A DNA stretch of 64,000 nucleotides from an uncultured Prevotella sp. (GCA_900540375.1 UQFS01000016.1:1-64000), one strand, 5' to 3'. Shown: positions 28,773 to 37,333, counted from the first letter of the stretch. A program made the numbers and translations. The notes: a model not told the origin generated them from the sequence alone.

Positions 28773-30515
28773 TCAACCGTTAAGTCTGAAGGGAGGCATG
28801 ACTGCAGCCGTGTAGTACATGCTGCCGTTGAAAGCAGGTCGTGAACCCAAGGCCGTCTTTCCCTTTGAAGCCTTTCCTTTGGCTGGTGCAGGCAGTTTCG
28901 GGAAGGCGGCATTATGCTTAAACAACATCAGGGCACGCGTAATGACGGGATCGTCTTGGTTGAGATACTCGTAAAGTGCCTGCTCGTCAAGCATGTTGTA
29001 GATGATGCGACCGTTGATGAACTGCTCCAAGAGCGAATGGCTCTTCTTGATAAGCAGGTTGCGGCGCTGCAAGCCGTGCCTGTCGGCATAGTCAGCGAAC
29101 TGGTCGACGGTATTTTGCTCATTGAGATATTTCGAGAGGTCGAGCATCTGCTTAAACATCTTCATCTTTTGCCGGTTATCGTCGGTGTAAGTGAAGGCGA
29201 ACTGCAGGATGAGTCCGCTCATGATCGCCTGCTTATAATAAGAGGTGACAAACGTAGTGTCTTCCGGTACAAAGATGTCCGGTGTGATGCCGCCACCACC
29301 GTAGACCACACGTCCGATACCCGTATGATAAGCCGGCCCCGTGTGCTTGATGCTGTCCTGCGAGAAGAACTCGCCGTGCTGGTAGCGCTCTATGATGTCC
29401 TGAGCATAGGCTTCCTCGTCGCCGTCGACATAAGGCTTCTGGATACAACGGCCCGATGGCGTGTAGTAGCGAGCGATGGTCAGTCGGATCATCGAACCGT
29501 CGGGGAACGGAATCTGCTGCTGCACGAGGCCCTTGCCGAAGGAGCGGCGCCCGATGATCGTGGCACGGTCGTTGTCCTGCATGGCGCCGGCGAAGATCTC
29601 TGCGGCTGATGCTGTGCCTTCGTTGATAAGCACCACGAGCGGGATGCTCTTGTAAGCGCCGTGTCCGTCGGAACTGTAGTCCTGCCGTGGCGACTTGCGT
29701 CCCTCGGTGTAGACGATGAGCTTCTTGGCGGACAGGAATTCGTTGGCAACCTGTACAGCGCTCTGGAGATAGCCACCGGGATTGTCACGCAAGTCGATGA
29801 TGAGGTTCTGGAAGCCCTGCTGTTGCAGGTTGGCCAAGGCGATGAGCAACTCAGGATAGGTCTTCTCACCAAAGTTCTTGATCTTGATATAGCCCGTATT
29901 GTCATCGAGCATATAGGCTGCCGTGATCGTCTTCGTCGGTATCTCAGCGCGCGTGATGTCAAAGAAGAGCACCTTCGGGTGGCCGAAACGCAGCACGCCG
30001 ACACGTACCTTGGAGCCCTGCGGACCCTTGAGACGGTGCATGGCCTCCTCTTGTGTGACCTGCTTGCCAACGAATTTCTTACCGTCAACCATCACGATTT
30101 TGTCACCAGCGATGATACCGGCCTTCTCGGCGGGGCCGTTTTTGATGACGTTCTCGACGTGGATGGTATCCTGACGGATGGTGAACTCGATGCCCACGCC
30201 GGAGAACGAGCCCTTGAGATCATCCTCAGACTGCTGCACGTCCTTGGCACTGATATACACCGAGTGCGGGTCAAGCTCACCGAGGATAAGCGGCATAGCC
30301 TTCTCCACGAGCGAGTCAATGTTCACGTCGTCGACGTATTGGTCATCAATGATACGCAATAGGTTGCTGAGCTTGTTGCCGCCATTGTTGATCACCGTCA
30401 GTCTGCTGCCCGAGAAATGGTTGGCATAGAAGGTGCCAATGAGAATACCGAGAATCATGCTCACCGCCATGAGCAGTGGCATAAACCGGTTCTTCTTGTC
30501 GTATTTCATATTCAT
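28773..30515 (-). CDS. S41 family C-terminal processing peptidase with PDZ domain
   Basis: A periplasmic, membrane-anchored serine protease of the CtpA/Tsp family that trims or degrades exported proteins. The 580-aa protein has one N-terminal membrane helix (PLLMAVSMILGILIGTFYA), a DUF-type cap, a PDZ domain at about 90-175 (GVGIEFTIRQDTIHVENVI, GPAEKAGIIAGDKIVMVDG) and the S41 catalytic domain with LRDNPGGYL, the serine in NEGTASAAEIFAGA and the lysine in RRSFGKGLVQQ. A C-terminal extension of about 160 residues ends in a Lys/Ala-rich segment. It lies between the dCMP deaminase gene (66 nt) and the SusR-like gene (4 nt). Confidence 0.92.
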   Translation of the reverse strand: MNMKYDKKNRFMPLLMAVSMILGILIGTFYANHFSGSRLTVINNGGNKLSNLLRIIDDQYVDDVNIDSLVEKAMPLILGELDPHSVYISAKDVQQSEDDLKGSFSGVGIEFTIRQDTIHVENVIKNGPAEKAGIIAGDKIVMVDGKKFVGKQVTQEEAMHRLKGPQGSKVRVGVLRFGHPKVLFFDITRAEIPTKTITAAYMLDDNTGYIKIKNFGEKTYPELLIALANLQQQGFQNLIIDLRDNPGGYLQSAVQVANEFLSAKKLIVYTEGRKSPRQDYSSDGHGAYKSIPLVVLINEGTASAAEIFAGAMQDNDRATIIGRRSFGKGLVQQQIPFPDGSMIRLTIARYYTPSGRCIQKPYVDGDEEAYAQDIIERYQHGEFFSQDSIKHTGPAYHTGIGRVVYGGGGITPDIFVPEDTTFVTSYYKQAIMSGLILQFAFTYTDDNRQKMKMFKQMLDLSKYLNEQNTVDQFADYADRHGLQRRNLLIKKSHSLLEQFINGRIIYNMLDEQALYEYLNQDDPVITRALMLFKHNAAFPKLPAPAKGKASKGKTALGSRPAFNGSMYYTAAVMPPFRLNG

Positions 30516-30581
30516 ATCTTATTGCTTTTTCATTGTCCTTGCCGACATCGGCTTGCTTTATTGATGCAAGCCACTGCCGTG

Positions 30582-31061
30582 TCACTCCTCTTTGGGCTGC
30601 TGCTTCTCAAGTTCATTCATATCAAGGAAGTCCACCTCCACACCGGCGCGCTGCAACAGCCGAATGCCGTCGTCGAGTCGGTATTTCTCGCCATAGACCA
30701 CGCGGCAGATGCCCGCCTGGATGATCAGCTTGGCACATTCGATGCAGGGCGAGGCTGTGACATAGAGCGTAGAGCCGTCACTGTTGTTGCCGGAGCGGGC
30801 GAGTTTGGTGATCGCGTTGGCCTCGGCATGCAGAACATAAGGCTTGGTGATGCTGTTCTCATCTTCACAGATATTCTCGAAACCACTGGGGGTGCCGTTA
30901 TACCCATCGCTGATGATCATCTTGTCCTTGACGACGAGAGCTCCCACCTTGCGGCGTATGCAGTAAGAGTTCTCGGCCCAGATATGCGCCATGCGCAGAT
31001 AGCGGCCGTCGAGCAAGTGTTGCTTTTGTGCTTTACGTGCTTTTTCTTCCTCTTCTTTCAT
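30582..31061 (-). CDS. dCMP deaminase / cytidine-deoxycytidylate deaminase family protein
   Basis: Deaminates dCMP to dUMP for thymidylate synthesis. The 159-aa protein has the zinc site HAEANAI and PCIECAKL expected for the family, together with the substrate loop KMIISDGYNGTPSGF and CEDENSITK. The N-terminus is Lys/Glu-rich (KEEEEKARKAQK). It sits between the M3 peptidase (46 nt) and the S41 peptidase genes in the same orientation. The ComEB name is sometimes used for the same fold, but nothing here indicates a competence role. Confidence 0.92.
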   Translation of the reverse strand: MKEEEEKARKAQKQHLLDGRYLRMAHIWAENSYCIRRKVGALVVKDKMIISDGYNGTPSGFENICEDENSITKPYVLHAEANAITKLARSGNNSDGSTLYVTASPCIECAKLIIQAGICRVVYGEKYRLDDGIRLLQRAGVEVDFLDMNELEKQQPKEE

Positions 31062-31107
31062 AACGATACTTACGTAAGAATACTTATATATAAATAAAAT
31101 GTGTAGA

Positions 31108-33180
31108 TCATGCTTTGCGAATGCCGTCGCGCACGAGCAGTGCGTCGATCGTCGGTTCCTGGCCCCGGAAGCGCTTGTAGAGCGTCATCGGGTTTTCCGT
31201 ACCACCCTTCGAGAGGATGCAGTCACGGAAGCGCCGGGCGGTAGCCTGATCGAAGATGCCGTTGCGCTTGAACACGCTGAAAGCGTCGGCGTCGAGCACC
31301 TCGGCCCATTTATAGCTATAGTATCCGGCGGCATATCCTCCGGCCATGATGTGCGAGAACTGTGTTGTCATGCACGTGTTGGGAAGCTGCGGCAAGAGGA
31401 TCGCGTCCTTCCACGCCTCTTTCTCAAAGGGCTGGACGTCGGAAGTGAACGGCTCGCGCTGGGTGTAGTAAGCCATGTCAAGCAGTCCGAAGCTCACCTG
31501 ACGCAGACAGCCGTAGGCCACATTGAAATTGCGTGAGCGCACGATGCGGTCGACAAGTTCGTCGGGAATCGGTTCGCCCGTCTGGTAATGAAAGGCAAAG
31601 GTGCGCAGGTATTCCTTCTCTACCGCATAGTTCTCCATGAACTGCGACGGCATCTCCACAAAGTCCCACCATACATTCGTGCCGGAAAGGCTGGCGAAAC
31701 GGGTGTTGGCAAACATGCCGTGAAGAGAGTGGCCAAACTCATGCAGGAAGGTCTCCACCTCGTTGAGCGTGAGCAGTGCCGGCTTCTCCGGCGTGGGCTT
31801 CGTGAAGTTCATCACCACGCTCACGTGCGGACGGATGTTCTCACCCCTGTGGTTGATATGCTGTCCCTGGAACTCAGTCATCCACGCACCATCGTGTTTG
31901 CCCTTACGAGGATAGAAGTCGGCGTAGAAGACAGCGAGATAGCTGCCGTCTTTGTCAAAGACCTCATAGGCTTTGACGTCGGGATGATAGACGGGGATGT
32001 CCTTGTCTTCCTTGAACGTGATGCCATAGAGGCGACGGGCCAGACCAAAGACACCATCGATGACCTTGTCGAGTTGAAAGTAAGGTCGCAGCATCTCCGC
32101 GTCGAGATTGTAATTTTCCATCTTCAGCTTATGAGCATAGTAGGAGAAATCCCAAGGCTCAAGTTGGAAGTCTTCGCCTTCAAGTTTGCGGGCTTCCTCG
32201 CGAATGGCCTCCACCTCCTTCTCTGCAGTAGGCTTGTAGGCATCAATGAGATCGTTGAGAAGCTTGTAGACATGCTTCACGCTGCCTGCCATGCGGTTTT
32301 TCATCACATAGTCGGCAAAGGTGTCGTTGCCCAAGAGCTGTGCCTCCTCACGCCGGTTGTTGACGAGTGCGCGGCAGATGTCGCGGTTGTCGTTCCCATC
32401 GCCATGAGTGCAGAGTGTGTTGCGGGCCATATACATCTGTCGCCTCAGCTCACGGTTGTCGGCATGCAACATAAATGGTGAGTAGCTGGGATAGTCGAGC
32501 GTGAACAGCCAGCCTTCCTTGCCCTGCTCCTTGGCAGCGTTGGCGGCAGTCTCCACGGCCGTGTCGGGAAGTCCGGCAAGGTCACTCTTGTCGGTGATGA
32601 GCAGTGTGAATGCCTTAGTATCCTTCAACAGATTCTGTGAGAACTGCAAGGCAAGGAGCGATCCTTTCTCATCGAGCTCACGCAGACGCTGCTTGCCTGC
32701 CTCATCGAGGAGGGCGCCATTGCGCACAAAACCGTCGTAGGTTCTGTCGAGCATCATCTGCTCTTCCGGGGTAAGCTCACGGTGATGTTCATAGACCGCC
32801 TTGACGCGGGCGAAAGCCTTCGGATTGAGCAGGAAGTCGTTCTCGTGCTTGGTAAGGATCGGGGCGAGTTTCTGCGCCAGCGCCTCCATGCGATCGTCGG
32901 TCTCAGCGCTCATCAGGCAGAAGAACACCGTAGACACGCGGTCGAGGAGATCGTAATAGTGCGGTCCTTTGCTGTCGTTGTGGTAAGCGATCGTATTGTC
33001 AAAGGTCGGCTCCTCAGGATTGTTGAGCATGATCTCAATATCCTCGTCGTCGCGCCGAATACCCTCCATGAAGGCAGGCTCAAAATCCCCAAAGCATATT
33101 TTGTCGAAGGGTACCGTGTCATGGGGCGTATTGTAGGGCTCCATGAAAGGGTTCTTTCTTTCTGTTGTTTCGTTCATCAC
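31108..33180 (-). CDS. M3 family oligopeptidase / peptidyl-dipeptidase
   Basis: A cytoplasmic zinc peptidase that breaks down short peptides, of the Dcp/OpdA type. The 690-aa protein has no signal peptide. The catalytic motif is FLHEFGHSLHGMF with His480, Glu481 and His484, and the downstream substrate-binding region GGYAAGYYSYKWAEVLDADAF is typical of M3. The N-terminal helical domain begins NPFMEPYNTPHDTVPFDKI. It is first in a run of co-directional genes (deaminase, S41 peptidase, SusR-like regulator). Confidence 0.94.
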   Translation of the reverse strand: MMNETTERKNPFMEPYNTPHDTVPFDKICFGDFEPAFMEGIRRDDEDIEIMLNNPEEPTFDNTIAYHNDSKGPHYYDLLDRVSTVFFCLMSAETDDRMEALAQKLAPILTKHENDFLLNPKAFARVKAVYEHHRELTPEEQMMLDRTYDGFVRNGALLDEAGKQRLRELDEKGSLLALQFSQNLLKDTKAFTLLITDKSDLAGLPDTAVETAANAAKEQGKEGWLFTLDYPSYSPFMLHADNRELRRQMYMARNTLCTHGDGNDNRDICRALVNNRREEAQLLGNDTFADYVMKNRMAGSVKHVYKLLNDLIDAYKPTAEKEVEAIREEARKLEGEDFQLEPWDFSYYAHKLKMENYNLDAEMLRPYFQLDKVIDGVFGLARRLYGITFKEDKDIPVYHPDVKAYEVFDKDGSYLAVFYADFYPRKGKHDGAWMTEFQGQHINHRGENIRPHVSVVMNFTKPTPEKPALLTLNEVETFLHEFGHSLHGMFANTRFASLSGTNVWWDFVEMPSQFMENYAVEKEYLRTFAFHYQTGEPIPDELVDRIVRSRNFNVAYGCLRQVSFGLLDMAYYTQREPFTSDVQPFEKEAWKDAILLPQLPNTCMTTQFSHIMAGGYAAGYYSYKWAEVLDADAFSVFKRNGIFDQATARRFRDCILSKGGTENPMTLYKRFRGQEPTIDALLVRDGIRKA

Positions 33181-33233
33181 TTTCTCTATAAATCTTCTCT
33201 AAACAGAGGAGTCATTCCTCACCTATTATTATG

Positions 33234-33241
33234 CAAAGATA
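33234..33241 (-). promoter_or_regulatory. -7 box for the M3 peptidase gene
   Basis: TATCTTTG on the minus strand, 53 nt ahead of the ATG at 33180. No clear -33 was found at the usual spacing. Confidence 0.5.
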
Positions 33242-33333
33242 CGAAAAGTATTGCATGACGATATATAATACGGAGTGGAATTATAATTATTTATAAAAGT
33301 GAGAAAGATAATCGCGTTGCATTTGCTTTATTC

Positions 33334-33364
33334 TTGCTTTTTTCGTATAAAACCACTATATTTG
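33334..33364 (+). promoter_or_regulatory. Promoter of the Memo-AMMECR1 gene
   Basis: The -7 box TATATTTG (33357-33364) and a -33-like TTGC (33334-33337) are separated by 19 nt. The -7 box ends 10 nt before the ATG at 33375, so the leader would be very short. Confidence 0.5.
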
Positions 33365-33374
33365 CGAAAAACCT

Positions 33375-34931
33375 ATGAAAGGACTACGCACAGGCTTAGT
33401 ACTGTTAATGATTGTCTGTATGACTATAAAAACGACAAAGTGTTTTTCCGGCAATGTGCGCCCAGCCGCTGTTGCCGGACAGTTCTATCCAGCTGACAGG
33501 CAGGAGCTGGAGACTGATGTGAAGCAATATCTCTCTGCCGCGACAAAGGCGGGACTTCATACTCCCGTCAGGGCTGTCATCGTGCCGCACGCCGGTTATG
33601 TCTTCTCCGGACAGACGGCGGCTGAGGTTTTCGCCCAACTCAATCCGAAGGTTTACTACGACCATATCTTCCTTCTGGGACCGTCGCATCATATCGGTCT
33701 GGATGGTGCTTCCGTGGCTACCGCTTGGGAGGGGTATCAGACGCCATTGGGTACGGTGAAGGTCGACACAGCACTCTGCCAACGGCTTGTCGATGAGAAC
33801 AAAGTGCTGACCTTTGAACCACGTGCCCACAACAGGGAGCATTGCTTGGAAGTGCAGCTGCCTTTCCTGCAAGTGCAGTTGGGCGAAGTTCCGCCGATCG
33901 TTCCGGTCATCATCGGTACGGAAGACTACTATACGCTTCTGGACATCGCACGCGCACTCGCTCCTTACTTCAATCCGCGCAACCTCTTCGTCATCAGCAG
34001 CGACTTCTCGCACTATCCTTGCTACGACGATGCAGAGCGGGTGGACAAGCGTACGGGCGACGCCGTGGCATCGGGTAGCCTTCGTGCTTTTCTGCGTGCG
34101 CTGTCTGACAATGCCGACGAACATGTCCGCAACCTCGCCACGAGCGCCTGTGGGCAGGCTGCCATCGCCGTATTGCTGATAATGGCGGAAAAGGAGAAGG
34201 GACTGAAGATGCACCATCTCGCCTACTGCAACTCGGGCGACTCGCCCTACAGCGGTCACGACCAAGTCGTGGGCTACCACGCCTTCGTGATGACGGAGAC
34301 AGATTCAAACAAAGAAAAGGCAGAACAGAAAGAGGCGGCAACCAAAGGGCAGCAGCAGGCAACGACAAAAAGTGACGCGGCCGAGGACAAGATGCCGGAT
34401 GAGGCCTTTGTGCTGAGCGACAGCACCCGACAGCAGTTGCTCGACATCGCGTGGAAGAGCATCCGCCATCAACAGGTTGCATCGCCCTTCAACCCAGAGC
34501 TGTTGCGCAACGGCGGTGCCTTCGTGACGCTGACCGAGAACGGCCGTCTGCGCGGTTGCATCGGACACTTCGGTGAGGATGTGCCGTTGTGGCAGGTGGT
34601 GGTGGCTATGGCGCACGATGCCGCCTACTGTGATCCTCGCTTCCAACCCGTCACGCCCGATGAGTGGGGTCATCTGTCTATTGAGATCAGCGTGCTCTCG
34701 CCGCTGAAGCGCATCCACAACATCAGTGAGTTCCACTATGGCCAGGAGGGTATCTACATCAAGAAAGGATGGCACTCGGGCACGTTCCTGCCCCAAGTAG
34801 CCGAGGAAGTGAACTGGACCAAAGAGGAGTTTCTCGGACATTGCGCGCAGGACAAGGCCGGCCTGCCGTGGGACGGTTGGAAGGATGCAGAGCTGTATAC
34901 GTATAAGGTGGAAATAGTGAGGCCTCAATGA
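33375..34931 (+). CDS. AmmeMemoRadiSam system fusion protein: Memo domain plus AMMECR1 domain
   Basis: This carries proteins B and A of the three-part AmmeMemoRadiSam system, whose reaction is not established. The protein is 518 aa. The Memo-like dioxygenase-fold domain covers about 28-310 (RPAAVAGQFYPADRQELE, VPHAGYVFSGQTAAEVF, LGPSHHIGLDG, SSDFSHYPCYDDA), with the conserved histidines of the metal site. A charged linker of about 30 residues follows, and the AMMECR1 domain starts near residue 349 (ENGRLRGCIGHF is its hallmark). The N-terminus KGLRTGLVLLMIVCMTI looks like an export signal or membrane anchor, which would place the protein outside the cytoplasm and away from its radical SAM partner. 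Internal Met codons at positions 12 and 16 offer shorter starts. Its stop overlaps the next start by 4 nt (ATGA). Confidence 0.92.
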   Translation: MKGLRTGLVLLMIVCMTIKTTKCFSGNVRPAAVAGQFYPADRQELETDVKQYLSAATKAGLHTPVRAVIVPHAGYVFSGQTAAEVFAQLNPKVYYDHIFLLGPSHHIGLDGASVATAWEGYQTPLGTVKVDTALCQRLVDENKVLTFEPRAHNREHCLEVQLPFLQVQLGEVPPIVPVIIGTEDYYTLLDIARALAPYFNPRNLFVISSDFSHYPCYDDAERVDKRTGDAVASGSLRAFLRALSDNADEHVRNLATSACGQAAIAVLLIMAEKEKGLKMHHLAYCNSGDSPYSGHDQVVGYHAFVMTETDSNKEKAEQKEAATKGQQQATTKSDAAEDKMPDEAFVLSDSTRQQLLDIAWKSIRHQQVASPFNPELLRNGGAFVTLTENGRLRGCIGHFGEDVPLWQVVVAMAHDAAYCDPRFQPVTPDEWGHLSIEISVLSPLKRIHNISEFHYGQEGIYIKKGWHSGTFLPQVAEEVNWTKEEFLGHCAQDKAGLPWDGWKDAELYTYKVEIVRPQ

Positions 34932-35824
34932 AGCAAGCATCATATTATCATCTTGAAAAGATTACAGCATTGGGACAAGAAGCAGACGTTGAGCTTGCCG
35001 CCCGTTGCGATCTCTGTCCCCATGCCTGTCTGATCCGTGAAGGACATGCCGGGCGATGCCGCTCACGCGTGTTCCATGACGGCAAGCTGTGGGCGATGAG
35101 CTATGCTGAGCCCTGCGCTCTCGCCGTGGATCCGGTGGAGAAGAAGCCACTCAACCACTTCCATCCGGGCACACAATGTCTGTCGGTAGCCTGCACGGGC
35201 TGCAACCTGCGCTGCCTGAACTGTCAGAACAGCGACATCTCGCAAGTAAGACCGGAGGACGTCGAGCACGCAACGTGGCAACCGGAAGACCTCGTGGGCG
35301 TATGCCTGCAACAGCATCTGCCGTCCATCGCCTACACCTACACCGAACCGCTGACGTGGATCGAGTATATGCTCGATACGGCACGGTCGGCTCATAGGCA
35401 TGGCATCTACAACATCCTCGTGTCTGCGGGATATGTCAACGAACAGCCGCTACGCGACCTGTTGCCCTATCTCGATGCGGCGAACATCGACTTGAAGAGT
35501 ATCAGCGATGATGTCTATCACCGCCTCAACGGTGCCTCGCTGGATCCAGTCCAGCGCACGCTGCGTATCATCCATGAGGCGGGCATAGAACTGGAAGTTA
35601 CAAATTTGCTCGTAGACGGATGGAATACGAGTGAGGAGATGGTACGCAGTCTCTGTCGTTGGCTTGTCGGCAACGGCATGTCTGATGTTCCCTTGCATCT
35701 GAGCCGCTGTTTCCCCTCCTATCGCATGCCCGACCTGAAGCCCACGCCGATCCCAGACATGCTACGTGCCCGAGATATTGCAAAAGAAGAAGGCATACGG
35801 TGGGTGCATCTCGGAAATGTGTGA
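34928..35824 (+). CDS. amrS: AmmeMemoRadiSam system radical SAM enzyme
   Basis: A pyruvate formate-lyase-activase-like radical SAM protein of 298 aa. It has the N-terminal cysteines CDLCPHAC, the family signature GTQCLSVACTGC and the cluster motif CNLRCLNC (CxxxCxxC), followed by AYTYTEPLTWIEYM. The protein has no signal peptide and should be cytoplasmic. The 4-nt overlap with the Memo-AMMECR1 gene implies coupled translation and a shared function. The physiological substrate is unknown; modification of a protein or of a small molecule are both open. Confidence 0.93.
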   Translation: MKQASYYHLEKITALGQEADVELAARCDLCPHACLIREGHAGRCRSRVFHDGKLWAMSYAEPCALAVDPVEKKPLNHFHPGTQCLSVACTGCNLRCLNCQNSDISQVRPEDVEHATWQPEDLVGVCLQQHLPSIAYTYTEPLTWIEYMLDTARSAHRHGIYNILVSAGYVNEQPLRDLLPYLDAANIDLKSISDDVYHRLNGASLDPVQRTLRIIHEAGIELEVTNLLVDGWNTSEEMVRSLCRWLVGNGMSDVPLHLSRCFPSYRMPDLKPTPIPDMLRARDIAKEEGIRWVHLGNV

Positions 35825-35907
35825 TGGGGCCTCTATGTGAATGATGGGCTTTCTATCAAAAACTCATTATCTTCAATAAATCTTCATTTCGCATTATAAT
35901 TTCATCA

Positions 35908-36492
35908 TCATTCTAATATTGCGTCAAATTTCCCATTAATTTTCACATTATTACCTTGTAGAGTATAGACACCACGGCATCTCAACCCATCATTATATAT
36001 CTCCGTAATATAAAATTCACCACCATAACTTCGGAAGTGCTCTCCCTGCTTCCTTGCAATAGCAGTTCCTTCTATGTTGCACTTTTTGAGTTCAGCTAAT
36101 ATTTGCCTACTTGATACAGTAAGGTAATCATCAGCATCTACCAAATTAGCTATGTCTGCATTAGGATATAATTTATAATTCACATTAGTATTTCCTTTTG
36201 CGTGACAACGTTGCATATAAAAGCAGATTTCATAAGAAGTTCTTTGTGGTTGACCGTTATTGCTTCCAGAAGTCAATTTTACTTGATAAGTGACGAGACT
36301 GTCAGACGAGCGAAGGCCTGTTACAGCCGAAGGTGAAAATACATATTTAGAACCTATTTGATAGTAATTACTGTCATTGATTGTTGCAGACCCAAGTTCT
36401 GTATCGGAATATCCCTCAAAAGTAAAGACATGATCACAGCCTTCAAATAGAAATATACAAGGCAGTAATAAAATATATAGCATGTATTTCAT
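35908..36492 (-). CDS. Hypothetical lipoprotein
   Basis: A protein of 194 aa from the ATG at 36492, with a lipoprotein signal (KYMLYILLLPCIFLFEGCDH, lipobox FEGC). I do not recognise a family. It is rich in Tyr, Ser and Asn, with short beta-strand-like segments (YQVKLTSGSNN, YEICFYMQRCHAKG, FYITEIYNDGLRCRGVYTL). The base composition is clearly more AT-rich than in neighbouring genes, which could mean recent acquisition. A 38-codon reading frame lies 66 nt upstream in the same direction and may form an operon with it. Confidence 0.6.
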   Translation of the reverse strand: MKYMLYILLLPCIFLFEGCDHVFTFEGYSDTELGSATINDSNYYQIGSKYVFSPSAVTGLRSSDSLVTYQVKLTSGSNNGQPQRTSYEICFYMQRCHAKGNTNVNYKLYPNADIANLVDADDYLTVSSRQILAELKKCNIEGTAIARKQGEHFRSYGGEFYITEIYNDGLRCRGVYTLQGNNVKINGKFDAILE

Positions 36493-36558
36493 ATCATTTC
36501 TATTTATTTGTTGTATATATAATGGTAGATGACAAAGTACCAAAGAGATACCTGCTCT

Positions 36559-36675
36559 TCATAAGAATAATCCAGACTGTAGAACTTTTATATCTCCTTG
36601 GTGAGCCATAATAGCGGCCCACGTTTTATTTGTCTTCTTGACTTCTTCTTGCTTATTATTATTATTCGTCTCCAT
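36559..36675 (-). CDS. Small 38-residue peptide gene with a canonical promoter
   Basis: ATG at 36675, stop TGA at 36561-36559. The peptide begins METNNNNKQEEVKKTNK and ends VLQSGLFL. It is charged and Asn-rich at the start with a hydrophobic tail. No family is recognised. A -33 TTGG and a -7 TATATTTG with 19-nt spacing sit directly upstream, and a lipoprotein gene follows. The good promoter is the main reason to call it. It could instead be an untranslated leader of the lipoprotein gene. Confidence 0.4.
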   Translation of the reverse strand: METNNNNKQEEVKKTNKTWAAIMAHQGDIKVLQSGLFL

Positions 36676-36691
36676 AGCTACTTATTTTTTG

Positions 36692-36722
36692 CAAATATAC
36701 AATAAGTTCTTGAATATTCCAA
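36692..36722 (-). promoter_or_regulatory. Strong Bacteroidetes promoter upstream of the small peptide gene
   Basis: On the minus strand a -33 TTGG (36722-36719), a 19-nt spacer and a -7 TATATTTG (36699-36692) match the consensus TTTG-N19-21-TAnnTTTG. The -7 box ends 16 nt before the 38-codon frame. Confidence 0.65.
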
Positions 36723-36954
36723 GGAAAATGAAGATTTTATCTCACCCGTACGTACCAAACTCGCGATAACTCCAAATAGCAACAACTATAGCGATTTGGC
36801 GTGAGTTAGTTGTTATTGTTGGTTAGAAAATATTCTTTCAAGATAGAAAAACATAAAAAATGAAAGAAATGTGGGACAAAAAGTACAACGTCTCACTTTT
36901 TTTCGTATATTCGCAGAATAAAAAACATTGTATAATAACCAAAACCAAAGAACT

Positions 36955-37122
36955 ATGAACACAAGAAACAAACAACTTACAGCCAAGGAACGCCTGTACA
37001 CAGGCAAGCACCACGGACGCCATATCGATGAGGACTTTGAGCACGACTGCCTCGATGGAGACAGTGGCGAGATAGACAGCTATGACACCTTCGATGACAG
37101 CAATGCCAAAAAAAACGATTAA
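36955..37122 (+). CDS. Small acidic hypothetical protein, 55 aa
   Basis: ATG 36955 to TAA 37122. The peptide starts MNTRNKQLTAKERLYTGKHH, and the second half is strongly acidic (DEDFEHDCLDGDSGEID). A TATATTCG near-match to the -7 box lies at 36906-36913. The sequence resembles no family I know. The stop codon is directly continuous with a REP-like element (TAAGCCTCACCCC), as with several real genes in the window, which supports it being expressed. Confidence 0.5.
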   Translation: MNTRNKQLTAKERLYTGKHHGRHIDEDFEHDCLDGDSGEIDSYDTFDDSNAKKND

Positions 37123-37175
37123 GCCTCACCCCCTGCCCCTCTCCAAGGGGAGAGGGGGGAGTAATTACCGCCAAG
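37122..37175 (+). repeat. REP-like hairpin element, copy 2
   Basis: Begins AGCCTCACCCCCTG at the last base of the preceding stop codon and continues into the stem CCCCTCTCC/GGAGAGGGG around AAGG, then GGAGTAATTACCGCCAAG. It is the fullest copy in this orientation. Confidence 0.8.
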
Positions 37176-37185
37176 GGTGATGATT

Positions 37186-37326
37186 CACTCACAAAGACGC
37201 TAAGGTCGCAAAGATTCCGCAAAGAAAGGAGACGGGAAGATCTCGCAGCAACGCAAAGGAAGCAAAGGAAGGAGCGAGACGTATGGGAGTGCGTCAGCCC
37301 TTTGCGATCTTTGTGGCTTTGCGAGA
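37186..37326. repeat. Intergenic CGCAAAG-type repeat with inverted arms
   Basis: The left arm contains CACAAAGACGCTAAGGTCGC and CCGCAAAG. The right arm contains TTTGCGATCTTTGTGGCTTT, its approximate reverse complement. Similar TTTGCG/CGCAAAG strings occur between genes in many Bacteroidetes. Nothing here looks coding. Confidence 0.5.
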
Positions 37327-37333
37327 AAAAGAA

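Noticed and set aside
28769..28912. N-terminal extension of the SusR-like regulator
   Set aside because: It lies inside the S41 protease gene in another frame and is unlike other family members, which start near the hydrophobic signal.
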